From assembly GCF_004799495.1 (NCBI RefSeq), contig NZ_SSMY01000008.1, forward strand, positions 1 through 64,000: DNA of 64,000 nt. The letters are read 5' to 3'. The position numbers and the translations under genes were made by a program. The DNA is from Sphingomonas sp. Its GTDB lineage: Bacteria > Pseudomonadota > Alphaproteobacteria > Sphingomonadales > Sphingomonadaceae. The notes under the pieces are model-generated. The model worked only from the letters and a program-made list of their open reading frames with translations. It searched no databases and had not been told where the DNA came from. This document shows positions 45,447 to 54,467 of this stretch, piece after piece (position 1 is the first letter of the stretch; every line of letters starts with the position of its first letter).

Positions 45447-46184
45447 TCATTTTCGCGCGCGCACGGTGGCGGCGATGCGCTCGGCGCGCGCGAGGTCGCG
45501 CGCGATCATCGCATTGCCGGGGTCGAGCTGCGACGCACGGCGCAGCAGCCCGACCGCGCGGTCGACATTGCCCTGGTTGAGCGCGGCGAGGCCGGCGGTG
45601 CGCAACTGGCGCGCGGCGGCGGGGTTGCCGGCAGGCGCCGCCGGCGCGGCGGGCTTGGGCGCCACCGCTTTGGGCTTGGTCACGGGTTTTGCCGGCGCAG
45701 GCTCGGGGCGTCGCACGGGCTCGACGCGGACGGGCTCGGGCGGGCGCGGCGGCTCGCCCGGAATGCGCAATACCTGGCTCGGCGCGAGCGTCACCGGCGC
45801 CTTCAGCCCGTTATAGCGCAGCAGCTGATACGCCTTCAGCCGGTTGCCGAGGAACCGCTGCGCGAGGCTCGCCACCGTATCGCCCGGCGCGACCACGTAC
45901 GGGTAGCTTTGCGGGCCGAGCAATTGCTTGGGATCGCGATCGATCGACTCGGTCAGCATCAGCGCGGCCGCGTTCATCGGGTCGCGCTTCAGGATCGCCT
46001 TGAGCTTCTTGCGCGCCGCGGCGTCCTTGCCCGCCATCAGCAGGTCGAACGCGGCATCGGTTTCGCTCGCCGCTGTCGCGACGGGCGGCGCGGGGGCATT
46101 CTTGATCCGCGCCGGGCCGGCCGAACAGGCGCCGAGCGCGAGCGCGGTCACGCCGATCCCAACCCATTTCATCCGCATGCTCAT
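45447..46184 (-). CDS. LysM and TPR-like lipoprotein
   Basis: A 245-residue lipoprotein. A signal sequence ends in LGACSAG, giving a lipid-anchored Cys. A short helical pair follows (DLLMAGKDAAARKKLKAILKRD, TPR-like), then a LysM domain starting YVVAPGDTVASLAQRFLGN and ending VLRIPG, a proline-rich stretch of about 50 residues, and a TPR-like helix pair (TAGLAALNQGNVDRAVGLLRRASQLDP). LysM binds peptidoglycan, so the protein should sit between membrane and cell wall. It overlaps the EAL gene by four bases and precedes the kinase by 65. It could anchor an envelope complex or feed the kinase sensor; this is inference. Frame open upstream to 46343 is spurious. Confidence 0.88.
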   Translation of the reverse strand: MSMRMKWVGIGVTALALGACSAGPARIKNAPAPPVATAASETDAAFDLLMAGKDAAARKKLKAILKRDPMNAAALMLTESIDRDPKQLLGPQSYPYVVAPGDTVASLAQRFLGNRLKAYQLLRYNGLKAPVTLAPSQVLRIPGEPPRPPEPVRVEPVRRPEPAPAKPVTKPKAVAPKPAAPAAPAGNPAAARQLRTAGLAALNQGNVDRAVGLLRRASQLDPGNAMIARDLARAERIAATVRARK

Positions 46185-47725
46185 GCCTTCAACCTCTCTT
46201 CGATTTGCGCCGGTGTGACGCCGAGCCGCAGCAATTCGGTCAACCGCGCGGTGTCGCGGACGAAAGCGGCGAACGCCTTCCCGCTCATTGGCCGCGCGAA
46301 ATAATATCCCTGGAAATGCTGGCAGCCGTGGCGCCGCAGCCATTCATATTCCTGCCGCCGCTCGACCCCTTCGGCGAGCACGCGGATACCGAGTCCCCGG
46401 CCGAGCGCGACAATCGACTGGCAGATCGCCTGGCTGTCGGTGCGGGCATCGACGTCGGTGACGAATTCGCGGTCGATCTTGATCTTGTCGAACGCCAGCG
46501 CGCGGAGCGAACTGAACCCCGAATAACCCGTGCCGAAATCGTCGACCGCGAGCTTCACGCCCATCGCGCGCAAATCCTGGAAGATGCGGCGGCAATGGTC
46601 GGCATCGCTCGTCGCGACGCTTTCGGTCAGTTCGATCTCGAGCGCGCTGGGGCCGAGCTCATGGCGTTGCAGCGTGCGCTGAACCAGGATCGGCAGATCG
46701 TCGCGTTCGAGCTGCAGCCCCGACACGTTGACCGCGACGCGCAATTCGGAAAGCCCCTGCCCAGCCCAGCCCTGCGCCTCGCGCACCGCGGCGTTGAGCG
46801 CCCACATCCCGATCTCGCTCGCCATCCCCATCGCTTCGACGATCGGGATGAAGCGCGTCGGCGGGATCGTGCCACGCTCGGCATGGTCCCAGCGGATCAG
46901 TGCCTCGGCGCCGCTCACGCGACCTTGCCCGGCATCGATCAGCGGCTGGAAATCGAGCCGCAATTCGCGCCGCGACATCGCCTGCCGCAAATCCTGTTCG
47001 AGCGCGTAACGGTCGCGCGCCAGATCGGCGTAATCCGTCACCGGCTGCTCGCTGACCGCGACCGCGCCGCTGGACAAGGTGAACGAGGCGAGCAGCCGGG
47101 CGAGGAACGCGTTCGCGGCAATCCCCTCACTCTGGTCGAAGCGCGCCAGGCGAATCTTGAGTTGTGGAATGATTTCGGTTCCGTCGACGTCGATCTTCTC
47201 GCCCAGCGCATAGGCGATCGCGTCGAGCTGGCTACGCACCGCCGTCTCGTCGGCATCGTTGCCGAACCACAGTCCGACGTGCCCGCGATCGACTTGCGCG
47301 ACGACCCGGTCGGGCGGCAGCATCGCGCGCAGCCGCGCGGTCGATGCGGCCAGCACGCGTTCGCCGAGCGCAGGGTCGAACGCGGTCAGCCGGTCGAAAT
47401 CGGCAAACGCGATCGCGCCGAGTATGCCGCCGCCGTCGGCGTTCATCTGCGCGAGCAACGCCTCGCGCATCGGCAAGCCGCTGACCGGGTGCTCGGCGGC
47501 AAGACGATGATTGACCGCCGCCAGTTGTTGCTCGATCCGCTCGCCGGAACCTTGCGATGGCGCGATACCGTCGGGCTCTCGCCGATGATGCCAGAGCAGT
47601 ACGACAACCGTCGCCGCGAAGATCAAGCCAGCGACGAGGTTGAGCGCGACGGCAACCGCCACCGCGGCGGCGACGCCGGCGTACGGCATCACTCCGCGAA
47701 TCGGCATCCCCCCCGTCAAGTTCAT
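46181..47725 (-). CDS. Cyclic-di-GMP phosphodiesterase with degenerate GGDEF domain
   Basis: A 514-residue protein. Two N-terminal membrane helices (YAGVAAAVAVAVALNLVAGLIFAATVVVLLW) precede a GGDEF-like domain with no GGDEF motif (the site reads VDRGHVGLWF), probably catalytically dead. The EAL domain (about residues 250-495) keeps EALIRW, the metal-binding Glu in EIELTES, DDFGTGYSGFSSL, KIDREFV and EGVE, so phosphodiesterase activity is expected. Its gene begins the minus-strand operon that continues with the lipoprotein and phosphorylation triad, coupling c-di-GMP level to the same regulon. The ATG at 47725 starts the protein; the longer frame to 48142 overlaps the dehydrogenase. Confidence 0.9.
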   Translation of the reverse strand: MNLTGGMPIRGVMPYAGVAAAVAVAVALNLVAGLIFAATVVVLLWHHRREPDGIAPSQGSGERIEQQLAAVNHRLAAEHPVSGLPMREALLAQMNADGGGILGAIAFADFDRLTAFDPALGERVLAASTARLRAMLPPDRVVAQVDRGHVGLWFGNDADETAVRSQLDAIAYALGEKIDVDGTEIIPQLKIRLARFDQSEGIAANAFLARLLASFTLSSGAVAVSEQPVTDYADLARDRYALEQDLRQAMSRRELRLDFQPLIDAGQGRVSGAEALIRWDHAERGTIPPTRFIPIVEAMGMASEIGMWALNAAVREAQGWAGQGLSELRVAVNVSGLQLERDDLPILVQRTLQRHELGPSALEIELTESVATSDADHCRRIFQDLRAMGVKLAVDDFGTGYSGFSSLRALAFDKIKIDREFVTDVDARTDSQAICQSIVALGRGLGIRVLAEGVERRQEYEWLRRHGCQHFQGYYFARPMSGKAFAAFVRDTARLTELLRLGVTPAQIEERLKA

Positions 47726-47883
47726 CACGCGGCCCACAATCCCGCTGCTACCGTCAAAAGGATACGACGGCGTTAAAGCAAACTTGATGCAAATCAGCCG
47801 GTTAGGATGGCGAGACCCAACGAGGGCCGCAGGCGATGGACGCGCGGCACACGACCCAATATGCCGCTTGCCGAGGGGACCGG

Positions 47884-49038
47884 ATGACCGCCGAACCGAG
47901 CTTTGCCGACATCCGGGACGCCGTCCGGCGGCTGTGCGCTGATTTTCCCGGCGCATACTGGCAGGCGAAAGACCGTGACCGCGCCTATCCGCACGAGTTC
48001 GTCGACGCGCTGACGCGCGCGGGTTTCCTGTCGGTGCTGATCCCCGAGGACTTCGGCGGATCGGGACTCGGGCTGGCAGCGGCGAGCGCGATCCTCGAGG
48101 AAATCCACCGCTCGGGCGGCAACGGCGGCGCGTGCCACGCACAGATGTACGTCATGGGCATCTTGCTCAAGCACGGCTCCGACGCGCAGAAGCACCGATA
48201 TCTGCCTCGGATCGCCTCGGGCGAGCTGCGGCTCCAGGCCTTCGCGGTGACCGAGCCGGCGAGCGGCACCGACACGACGCGAATCGCCACGACCGCACGG
48301 CGCGACGGCGACCACTACGTCGTCAGCGGGCAGAAAATCTGGATCAGCCGCGCCGAGCATAGCGACCTGATGGTGCTGCTCGTCCGCACAAGCCCTCGCG
48401 ACGACGCCCGGCCCGGCGACGGGGTGAGCGTGCTGCTGGTCGATCTGCGCGACGCGGTCGGCAAGGGCCTGACGATCCGCCCGGTCCGCACGATGATCAA
48501 CCACGCGACCACCGCATTGTTCTTCGACGAGCTTCGCGTGCCCGCCGCAAACCTGATCGGCGAGGAAGGCCGGGGTTTCCGTTACATCCTCGACGGGATG
48601 AACGCCGAGCGCATCCTGATCGCATCCGAATGCATCGGCGACGGGCGCTTCTTCGTCGATCGCGCCAGTGCCTATGCCAGCGAGCGCAGCGTGTTCGGAC
48701 GCGCGATCGGCGCGAACCAGGGCGTCCAGTTCCCGATCGCTCGCGCGCACGTCCAGCTTTCCGCCGCGGCGCTGATGGTCGATCACGCGGCGGCGCTGTT
48801 CGACGCGGGCGAGCCGTGCGGCACCGAAGCCAACATGGCCAAGCTGCTCGCGTCCGAAGCGAGCTGGTACGCCGCCGACATGTGCGTCCAGACGCACGGC
48901 GGGTTCGGGTTCGCCGAGGAATATGACGTGGAGCGCAAGTTCCGCGAAACGCGCCTGTACCAGATCGCGCCGATCAGCACGAATCTGATCCTCAGCCATG
49001 TCGCGACGCACGCGCTGAACCTGCCCAAGTCGTTCTGA
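47884..49038 (+). CDS. Acyl-CoA dehydrogenase
   Basis: A 384-residue flavoprotein of the acyl-CoA dehydrogenase family. It contains the N-terminal helical domain (VDALTRAGFLSVLIPEDFGGSGLG), the beta domain with QAFAVTEPASGTDT and GQKIWISRAEHSD, and the C-terminal helical domain ending QTHGGFGFAEEYDVERKFRETRLYQIAPIS. The catalytic base cannot be fixed from motif alone. It oxidises an acyl-CoA at C2-C3 with FAD, passing electrons to ETF. The start is the ATG at 47884 after GAGGGGACC. The stop overlaps the CoA-transferase start, so the pair probably acts on one acid: activation by CoA transfer, then dehydrogenation. Substrate unknown. Confidence 0.95.
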   Translation: MTAEPSFADIRDAVRRLCADFPGAYWQAKDRDRAYPHEFVDALTRAGFLSVLIPEDFGGSGLGLAAASAILEEIHRSGGNGGACHAQMYVMGILLKHGSDAQKHRYLPRIASGELRLQAFAVTEPASGTDTTRIATTARRDGDHYVVSGQKIWISRAEHSDLMVLLVRTSPRDDARPGDGVSVLLVDLRDAVGKGLTIRPVRTMINHATTALFFDELRVPAANLIGEEGRGFRYILDGMNAERILIASECIGDGRFFVDRASAYASERSVFGRAIGANQGVQFPIARAHVQLSAAALMVDHAAALFDAGEPCGTEANMAKLLASEASWYAADMCVQTHGGFGFAEEYDVERKFRETRLYQIAPISTNLILSHVATHALNLPKSF

Positions 49039-50156
49039 TGGGCGCGCTCGATGGCCTGCTGGTGGTCAGCCTCGAACAGGCGGTCGCCGCGCCGCTGTGC
49101 ACGTTGCGCCTTGCCGAGGCCGGCGCGCGCGTCATCAAGATCGAGCGCGCCGAGGGCGATTTCGCGCGCGGCTACGATCGCGTCGTGCACGGCGAGAGCG
49201 CCTATTTCGTGTGGCTCAACCGCGGCAAGCAGAGCCTGGTGCTCGACATCAAGCAGGCCGATGACGCCGCGTTACTCGCCCGGATCGTTGGACGCGCCGA
49301 CGTGTTCGTCCAGAACCTCGCGCCGGGCGCCGCGGCGCGCGCCGGGTTCGGCTCGGCCGAGCTGCGCGCGCGGCACCCGCGGCTGATCACCGCCGATATC
49401 TCGGGCTATGGCGAAGACGGCCCGGCCGCCGCGAGGAAGGCGTACGATCTGCTCGTCCAGTGCGAGACCGGGCTCGCCGCGATCACCGGCGGGCCGGACG
49501 AGGCGGGCCGCGTCGGCGTGTCCGTCGCCGATATCGCGTGCGGGATGAACGCGCACGCCGCGATCCTCGAGGCACTGATCGCGCGCGGGCGGGCGGGCAA
49601 GGGCAGCGGCATCGCGGTGTCGCTGTTCGATTCGATCGCCGAATGGATGACCGTCCCGCTGCTCCACCACGATTATGGCGGTCGGGCGCCGCCCCGCGCC
49701 GGGCTGCACCATGCGACGATCGCGCCCTATGGAGTCTATGCCTGCGGCGACGGGCGGCAGGTGGTATTGTCGGTGCAGAACGAGCGCGAGTGGCGCGCGT
49801 TTTGCGCGGACGTGCTGGTGCGGCCCGATCTCGCCGCGGACGCGCGCTTCGCCGACAACAGCGCGCGATGCACCAACCGGACGGCGCTCGATACCGAAAT
49901 CGCCGCAGCATTCGGCGCGCTCGACACCACCGGCGCGATTGCGCGGTTGACCATCGCGGGCATCGCCTTCGCGCCACTCAACGAGGTCGCTGACCTGTCA
50001 CGGCACGCGCACCTGCGCCGCGTCGAGGCGGATACCGCCAGCGGCCCGGTCGCGTTGCCCGCTTCGCCGGTCCGTTGGGAGGATGCGGTACGGCCCATCG
50101 GCGCGGTGTCGGGGATCGGCGAGCACAACGACGTGATCCGCCGCGAATTCGACTGA
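49038..50156 (+). CDS. Class III (CaiB/BaiF) CoA-transferase
   Basis: A 372-residue family III CoA-transferase: opening LDGLLVVSLEQAVAAPLCTLRLAEAGARVIKIER, then YFVWLNRGKQSLVLDIKQ, FVQNLAPGAAARAGFG and DISGYGEDGPAAARKAYDLLVQCETGLAAITG. The catalytic acid normally in the DVSGYG region is present as Asp. The enzyme moves CoA between an acyl-CoA donor and a carboxylic acid. It overlaps the dehydrogenase stop by one base. A role in catabolism of a branched or hydroxylated acid is suggested; no specific pathway. Confidence 0.94.
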   Translation: MGALDGLLVVSLEQAVAAPLCTLRLAEAGARVIKIERAEGDFARGYDRVVHGESAYFVWLNRGKQSLVLDIKQADDAALLARIVGRADVFVQNLAPGAAARAGFGSAELRARHPRLITADISGYGEDGPAAARKAYDLLVQCETGLAAITGGPDEAGRVGVSVADIACGMNAHAAILEALIARGRAGKGSGIAVSLFDSIAEWMTVPLLHHDYGGRAPPRAGLHHATIAPYGVYACGDGRQVVLSVQNEREWRAFCADVLVRPDLAADARFADNSARCTNRTALDTEIAAAFGALDTTGAIARLTIAGIAFAPLNEVADLSRHAHLRRVEADTASGPVALPASPVRWEDAVRPIGAVSGIGEHNDVIRREFD

Positions 50157-50242
50157 CCGGCATCGGCGCCCGTCGGGGCTGGCGGCGGTTCGTTTGATCT
50201 GACAAACGCATCTCCATCGAACCTAGGACGACCGCTGCTGCC

Positions 50243-51307
50243 GTGACCGACATCTTGGCCAAATATCCGGAATTTCGCGGCAAGCCGCGCGAGATGGCGA
50301 TGCTGTGCGCGGTGCTGCGCGACCGCGGGCTTCATGCCGATGCGCTGGCGATCGGCGAAGCGGCGATCGCGGCCGCACCTGCCGACCTCGCGCTGCGGAC
50401 CAAGGTGCGCGCTGCCTTGTCGGGACGCGTCGCCGGGTTCCACGGACCGATGATGCTCGATCGCGCGCGCAACGCGGCCTATGCCCGCGCGATCGAAGCG
50501 GCGGTGCGGCCCGGCATGCTGGTGCTGGAGATCGGCGCGGGGTCGGGACTGCTCGCGCTGATCGCGGCGCGCGCCGGCGCCGAGGTCGTTACCTGCGAGC
50601 AGAACCCGCTGATCGCGGCAGCGGCGCAGGCGATCGTCGAGCGCAACGGGATGACCGGTCGCGTCTCGATCGTCGCCAAACGTTCCGACCGGATGACGAT
50701 CCCCGGCGACTTGCCGCGACCCGCCGACTTGGTCATGCACGAGATTTTCGGCAGCCAATTGTTCGATGAAGGCGTGACCGGCGCGCTCGCCGATGCGCGG
50801 GCACGGCTGCTCAAGCCGGATGCACCCTCGCTGCCGCGCGGCGCCGCCGTGCGGTGCGCACTGGCGGCGAACATGGCGCCCGACGCGGCGGACACGCTGG
50901 CCGACGTCCACGGGTTCGACCTGTCCCCGTTCGAGCTGCTGGTGCGCCCGGCGCGCAGCATCTGGGCGAACGTGCGGCGCGGGCTCGAACGGCGCTCCGC
51001 ACCCGAAGCGGGGCTGGGCATGGACTATGATTCGCCCGCACCTTTTGGCGCCGCATCGGAAACGATCACGCTGATATCGAACGGCGGCCGGATCGACGGG
51101 ATCGTGCAGTGGATCGAGATTCGCTTTGCCGACGGCGCAACGCTCGAGAACGACCCCTTCGCCGACGGCCCCGATTCGTCGTGGGCGGCGTCCTACCAGG
51201 CATTTCCCGAACCGATCGACACGCAGGCAGGCGACCGGATCGCGGTGACGCTGCGCCATCGCGATTTGATCCTGACGCTGGACGCGGCCCGGGCCGCCGA
51301 TGCCTGA
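50243..51307 (+). CDS. SAM-dependent methyltransferase, PRMT/PrmA-like
   Basis: A 354-residue class I methyltransferase beginning at a GTG. SAM motif I is VLEIGAGSGLLALIAA, acidic residue of motif II in VVTCEQN, and the catalytic loop VMHEIFGSQLFDEG has two acids placed as in the double-E loop of protein arginine methyltransferases. An N-terminal helical segment precedes the Rossmann core and a beta-barrel-like C-terminus follows, the PRMT layout. Automatic annotation often calls such proteins ribosomal L11 methyltransferase. It starts the RiPP operon and overlaps the first kinase by eight bases. A peptide target such as the Arg of the precursor core is possible, but unproven. Confidence 0.85.
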   Translation: MTDILAKYPEFRGKPREMAMLCAVLRDRGLHADALAIGEAAIAAAPADLALRTKVRAALSGRVAGFHGPMMLDRARNAAYARAIEAAVRPGMLVLEIGAGSGLLALIAARAGAEVVTCEQNPLIAAAAQAIVERNGMTGRVSIVAKRSDRMTIPGDLPRPADLVMHEIFGSQLFDEGVTGALADARARLLKPDAPSLPRGAAVRCALAANMAPDAADTLADVHGFDLSPFELLVRPARSIWANVRRGLERRSAPEAGLGMDYDSPAPFGAASETITLISNGGRIDGIVQWIEIRFADGATLENDPFADGPDSSWAASYQAFPEPIDTQAGDRIAVTLRHRDLILTLDAARAADA

Positions 51308-52166
51308 CACCGCCTTCGTGACTCAGGCGTTCGGGCTGCGCTGGCGGTCCGACTGGCCGAACCCCTGGTTCGCCGACGCGCCCGACGACGGGCGCGCGAT
51401 CGATGTCGAGATCTGGCGCCGCGCAGCGCTCGAGCCGCGTCCCGGGGGGCGCCGCATCAACCAGGGCGAGCTGTTCGCCGACGGCACGCGCTTCCGATTG
51501 GATGGCGCGGTGATCGACATGTACGACGGACGGCGGATCGAGTGGTTCGCGGATCGCCACGACGAAGTGCCGCTGGCGGTGTGCGGCACCGTGGCGGCGC
51601 ATGTGCTGGCGTGGCGCGGGCTGGTGCCGCTGCACGGGTCGGCGGTGGCGTTCGATGGGCGGGCAATCCTGGTCGCGGGCGAATCGGGCGCGGGCAAGTC
51701 GACCCTGGCGCAAGCGCTGGTCGAGTGCGGGGGGCACCTGGTGTCGGACGACCTCTCGGTCCTGTTGCCCTGCAAGACCGGGGGCGAACCGCTGCTGATT
51801 CCCGGCCGCCCCGCGATCCGGCTGGTCGAGCGGATCGGCGACGACAAGGAAAAGCCGAAGCGGCTGGCGTTGCCGTCGCGCGTCGACGCCGACCGGCCCG
51901 TGCCGCTCGCGATGCTGGTGTTGCTACGCGACGAATCGATCGGGACGAACGCTTCCGCACGCACCGCGGCGCTGTCCGCGCAGATCTTCCGGCCCAAGTG
52001 GATGCGCTTCCTGCCGCACTGGAGGCTGCGCACCGAAACAATGTTCCAGGCCGCGCAGCGCATCCATTTCGCGACGATGCCACCCGCATCATCGGCTCGC
52101 GATGTCGCGCCGGCGGCTCGCGCCGCGGAAGCCGTGGCACTGTTGCGGCGCCACCTCGGCGGATGA
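51300..52166 (+). CDS. HprK-like kinase 1 of RiPP cluster
   Basis: A 288-residue kinase of the HPr-kinase-like family found in lasso clusters. The core shows LHGSAVAFDGRAILVAGESGAGKSTLAQAL, with P-loop G127-T135 and Lys133, then LVSDDLSVLL with the catalytic acidic pair. The N-terminal region (about 1-100) replaces the regulatory domain of true HPr kinases. In paeninodin-type clusters such kinases phosphorylate the C-terminal Ser of the precursor; the precursor at 60364-60510 ends in Ser. Overlaps the methyltransferase by eight bases. A second, divergent kinase lies at 55760. Confidence 0.87.
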   Translation: MPDTAFVTQAFGLRWRSDWPNPWFADAPDDGRAIDVEIWRRAALEPRPGGRRINQGELFADGTRFRLDGAVIDMYDGRRIEWFADRHDEVPLAVCGTVAAHVLAWRGLVPLHGSAVAFDGRAILVAGESGAGKSTLAQALVECGGHLVSDDLSVLLPCKTGGEPLLIPGRPAIRLVERIGDDKEKPKRLALPSRVDADRPVPLAMLVLLRDESIGTNASARTAALSAQIFRPKWMRFLPHWRLRTETMFQAAQRIHFATMPPASSARDVAPAARAAEAVALLRRHLGG

Positions 52167-52229
52167 TCGGTCTTTCCACCTTCCAACGCGCGCCGTAAGC
52201 CAAGCCGAGCAGCTAAGCGGGATCGACGA

Positions 52230-52877
52230 TTGCGCCCTTTCACGGAAAATTCGGAACAGCCTTTCGCGATCGGCGCCGCGCGGACCGACTTGCTCGCCGA
52301 ACCGGCGCCATGGGCGGCGCGCTTCGCGGAGCAGCGCGCGATCGTGTGCCGCGACATCTTCGAGCCGGCGCTGCTCGCGAAGTTGCTCGCCGCGGCGGGT
52401 ACGACCGGGTTTCGCGACGATCACGTCGCCGGGCTCGGCACGCGCGCGGTCGAGGAACCGCAACGCGTCGGCGGGACGATCAACGTTCTGCTCCAGCGCC
52501 CGAACCTGTTCCGCTGGCTCGAAGCGGTCACCGGCCGCACGGGTCTAGCGGGGGCTGAAGGGCGGCTGGTGCAAACCCGCGCCGGCGGCGGCGACGCGCT
52601 CGACTGGCACAACGACCTGCAACAGGCACGCCGCGCCCTCGGCATCACGATCGGCTTCACCGATGCGCCCTTTGACGGCGGGCTGTTCGAGCTGCGCCGG
52701 GTGGACGACCCCGCGACCGCGCGTTGTTTCGACCACGCGCGCGCGGGCAGCGCGTTGATCTTCGACCTGGGCAGCGACATCGAGCATCGCGTCCATCCGC
52801 TGTCATCGGGTGGCCCGCGCCGCGTGTTCACCGGCTGGTTCATGCGCGAAGCCGCCTTGTCGGCGGCGATCGCATGA
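52230..52877 (+). CDS. 2-oxoglutarate/Fe(II) oxygenase
   Basis: A 215-residue oxygenase. The jelly-roll iron motif is visible: DWHNDLQQARRALGITIGFT (His and Asp of HxD), then DIEHRVHPLSSGGPRRVFTGWFMR with the distal His and the Arg that binds 2-oxoglutarate. The start is a TTG at 52230 with only a weak ribosome site; a later start remains possible, and 64 bases separate it from the kinase. The stop overlaps the next gene by four bases. Possible substrate is the RiPP precursor; hydroxylation of lasso peptides by such enzymes is known (canucin). Not shown here. Confidence 0.83.
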   Translation: MRPFTENSEQPFAIGAARTDLLAEPAPWAARFAEQRAIVCRDIFEPALLAKLLAAAGTTGFRDDHVAGLGTRAVEEPQRVGGTINVLLQRPNLFRWLEAVTGRTGLAGAEGRLVQTRAGGGDALDWHNDLQQARRALGITIGFTDAPFDGGLFELRRVDDPATARCFDHARAGSALIFDLGSDIEHRVHPLSSGGPRRVFTGWFMREAALSAAIA

Positions 52878-54073
52878 GCGCGGTGACGACGATCCGCGCC
52901 GAGGCGCCGCGCGCGATGAACGCCGCGCAGGAATGCGCGGTGCTGCGCGCGGCGGTGCGCGGGGGCGCCGCGGCGCCAGCCATCCGGGAGCGACTGGGGG
53001 TGCTGCTCAACCAGCTCGATGCCTTCGCGGAAACGGTCGAACTGCTCGGCGCGGCCGACGCGCTCGGCTATCACGAGCAGCTGCTGCTCGCGGCCGCGTA
53101 TTTCGCGCGGAATGCGGAAGGCGACACCGACCGCGCGCTTGCCGCAACCAGCGCCGCAGTATCGCTGGCGAGCAACGCCCACGAGCGGGCGGCCGCGTTA
53201 GCGGACCGGGCACGGGCGCTGTTCCGGTTGGGCCGGACCGAGGAGGCGCGCGCGGCGTTGCATGACGCGCTGCGCGAAGACCCCGGCAATCACGAAGCGT
53301 GCAAGCGGCTCACCGTCGATCTGTTGCTGCACGGCGAGGCGGCGGCGGCGCTGGCAGTGACCGACGGCCTTGCGGCACAGCAGGTCGGCCATGCCCGCCT
53401 GTTCGAGGCGCAGGCGACGGCGCTGGCGCTGATGGGTGAGCATGACGCCGCGCGCGAAACGCTGCGGCTCGACGACTTCCTGTACCAGGACGTGATCGCC
53501 GCGCCCGATGGCTGGGACAGCCTGGCCGCGTTCAATGACGCGCTCGCCGACGAACTGCTCGCGCATCCCGCGATCCGCTACGAGCGCCACGGCACCGCGT
53601 CGGTCGAAAGCTGGCGGATCGATACGCTCGCCGCCGGCGACGGGCCGCTGGCGCGCGTGCTGATCGAGCAAATCACCGCCGTGGCGCAGCGTCATGCCGA
53701 TGCACTGGCAGGAACCACCCATCCATGGATCGCGGCAGCCCCGCATCAGTCAATGCTCAAAAGCTGGTGCGTGATCACCGAAGGATCGGGCTACGAGCGT
53801 TGGCACATGCACCCGTTCGGCTGGATGAGCGGCGTTTATTATGTCGACGTGCCCGCCGCGGTGAGCGAAGGCGCCGACAGCGACGGATGCCTGATGCTCG
53901 GCCTGTCCGACCGTATCCTGAGCGCGGAAGATGCGGCGGCGGTAGGCCATCACATGGTCCGGCCGCGACCCGGCCTGCTCGCGCTGTTCCCGTCGCACGC
54001 TTACCACCGCACCTTCCCGCACCGCGCGGCGGGCAAGCGGATCTGCGTCGCGTTCGACATCGGGCCGGCCTGA
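52874..54073 (+). CDS. TPR protein with C-terminal 2OG-Fe(II)-oxygenase-like domain, copy 1
   Basis: A 399-residue protein. Residues 20-190 form helical TPR-like repeats (ALFRLGRTEEARAALHDALREDPGNHEACKRL). The C-terminal part is a 2OG-FeII_Oxy_5-type domain: WCVITEGSGYERWHMHPFGWMSGVYYVDVP, then FPSHAYHRTFPHRAAGKRICVAFDI, with the metal-binding His residues and the distal His-Arg. A close paralogue lies at 60680-61909. The TPR part could bind a peptide or protein substrate. The gene overlaps both neighbours' boundaries (four bases with the previous oxygenase). Confidence 0.87.
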   Translation: MSAVTTIRAEAPRAMNAAQECAVLRAAVRGGAAAPAIRERLGVLLNQLDAFAETVELLGAADALGYHEQLLLAAAYFARNAEGDTDRALAATSAAVSLASNAHERAAALADRARALFRLGRTEEARAALHDALREDPGNHEACKRLTVDLLLHGEAAAALAVTDGLAAQQVGHARLFEAQATALALMGEHDAARETLRLDDFLYQDVIAAPDGWDSLAAFNDALADELLAHPAIRYERHGTASVESWRIDTLAAGDGPLARVLIEQITAVAQRHADALAGTTHPWIAAAPHQSMLKSWCVITEGSGYERWHMHPFGWMSGVYYVDVPAAVSEGADSDGCLMLGLSDRILSAEDAAAVGHHMVRPRPGLLALFPSHAYHRTFPHRAAGKRICVAFDIGPA

Positions 54074-54074
54074 C

Positions 54075-54467
54075 ATGCGCGTCGACCAGCCGATGATCGT
54101 GTACGACAGGAAATGCATGCTCTGCTCGACCAGCATGGCGTTCGTCATCCGCCACGACCGGCAGCGCCTCTTTCGCCTCGTCCCCGCACAAAGCGAACTC
54201 GGTCGCGCGGCATACCGCGACCACGGGCTCGACCCCGATGCGCTGGCGACGATGATCGTGATCGACGGCGGGCGTGCGCGCACCGAATCCGATGCGGCGC
54301 TGCATATACTGGCAAGCCTGGGTTGGCCATGGCGTGCCGTCGCGGTGGCGCGGATCGTGCCATGCCCCGTGCGCAACGCCGTGTACCGCTGGGTCGCGCG
54401 CAATCGCTACCGCTGGTTCGGCACGCGGCATGCCTGCGCCCTGCCGGGCGCGGACGAGGCGCAGTGA
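54075..54467 (+). CDS. DCC-family thiol-disulfide oxidoreductase-like protein (DUF393)
   Basis: A 130-residue DCC1-like protein. The N-terminal motif reads IVYDRKCMLCSTSMAFV, with the CxxC pair of the family (usually YDGxCxxC), and RNRYRWFG appears near the end, as in YxxvaxnRyrlfG. Members pair with HTTM-type membrane proteins, as here (54952-55773). Function not established; a redox role on a membrane or peptide partner is inferred. Starts one base after the TPR-oxygenase stop and is overlapped by the next gene. Confidence 0.88.
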   Translation: MRVDQPMIVYDRKCMLCSTSMAFVIRHDRQRLFRLVPAQSELGRAAYRDHGLDPDALATMIVIDGGRARTESDAALHILASLGWPWRAVAVARIVPCPVRNAVYRWVARNRYRWFGTRHACALPGADEAQ

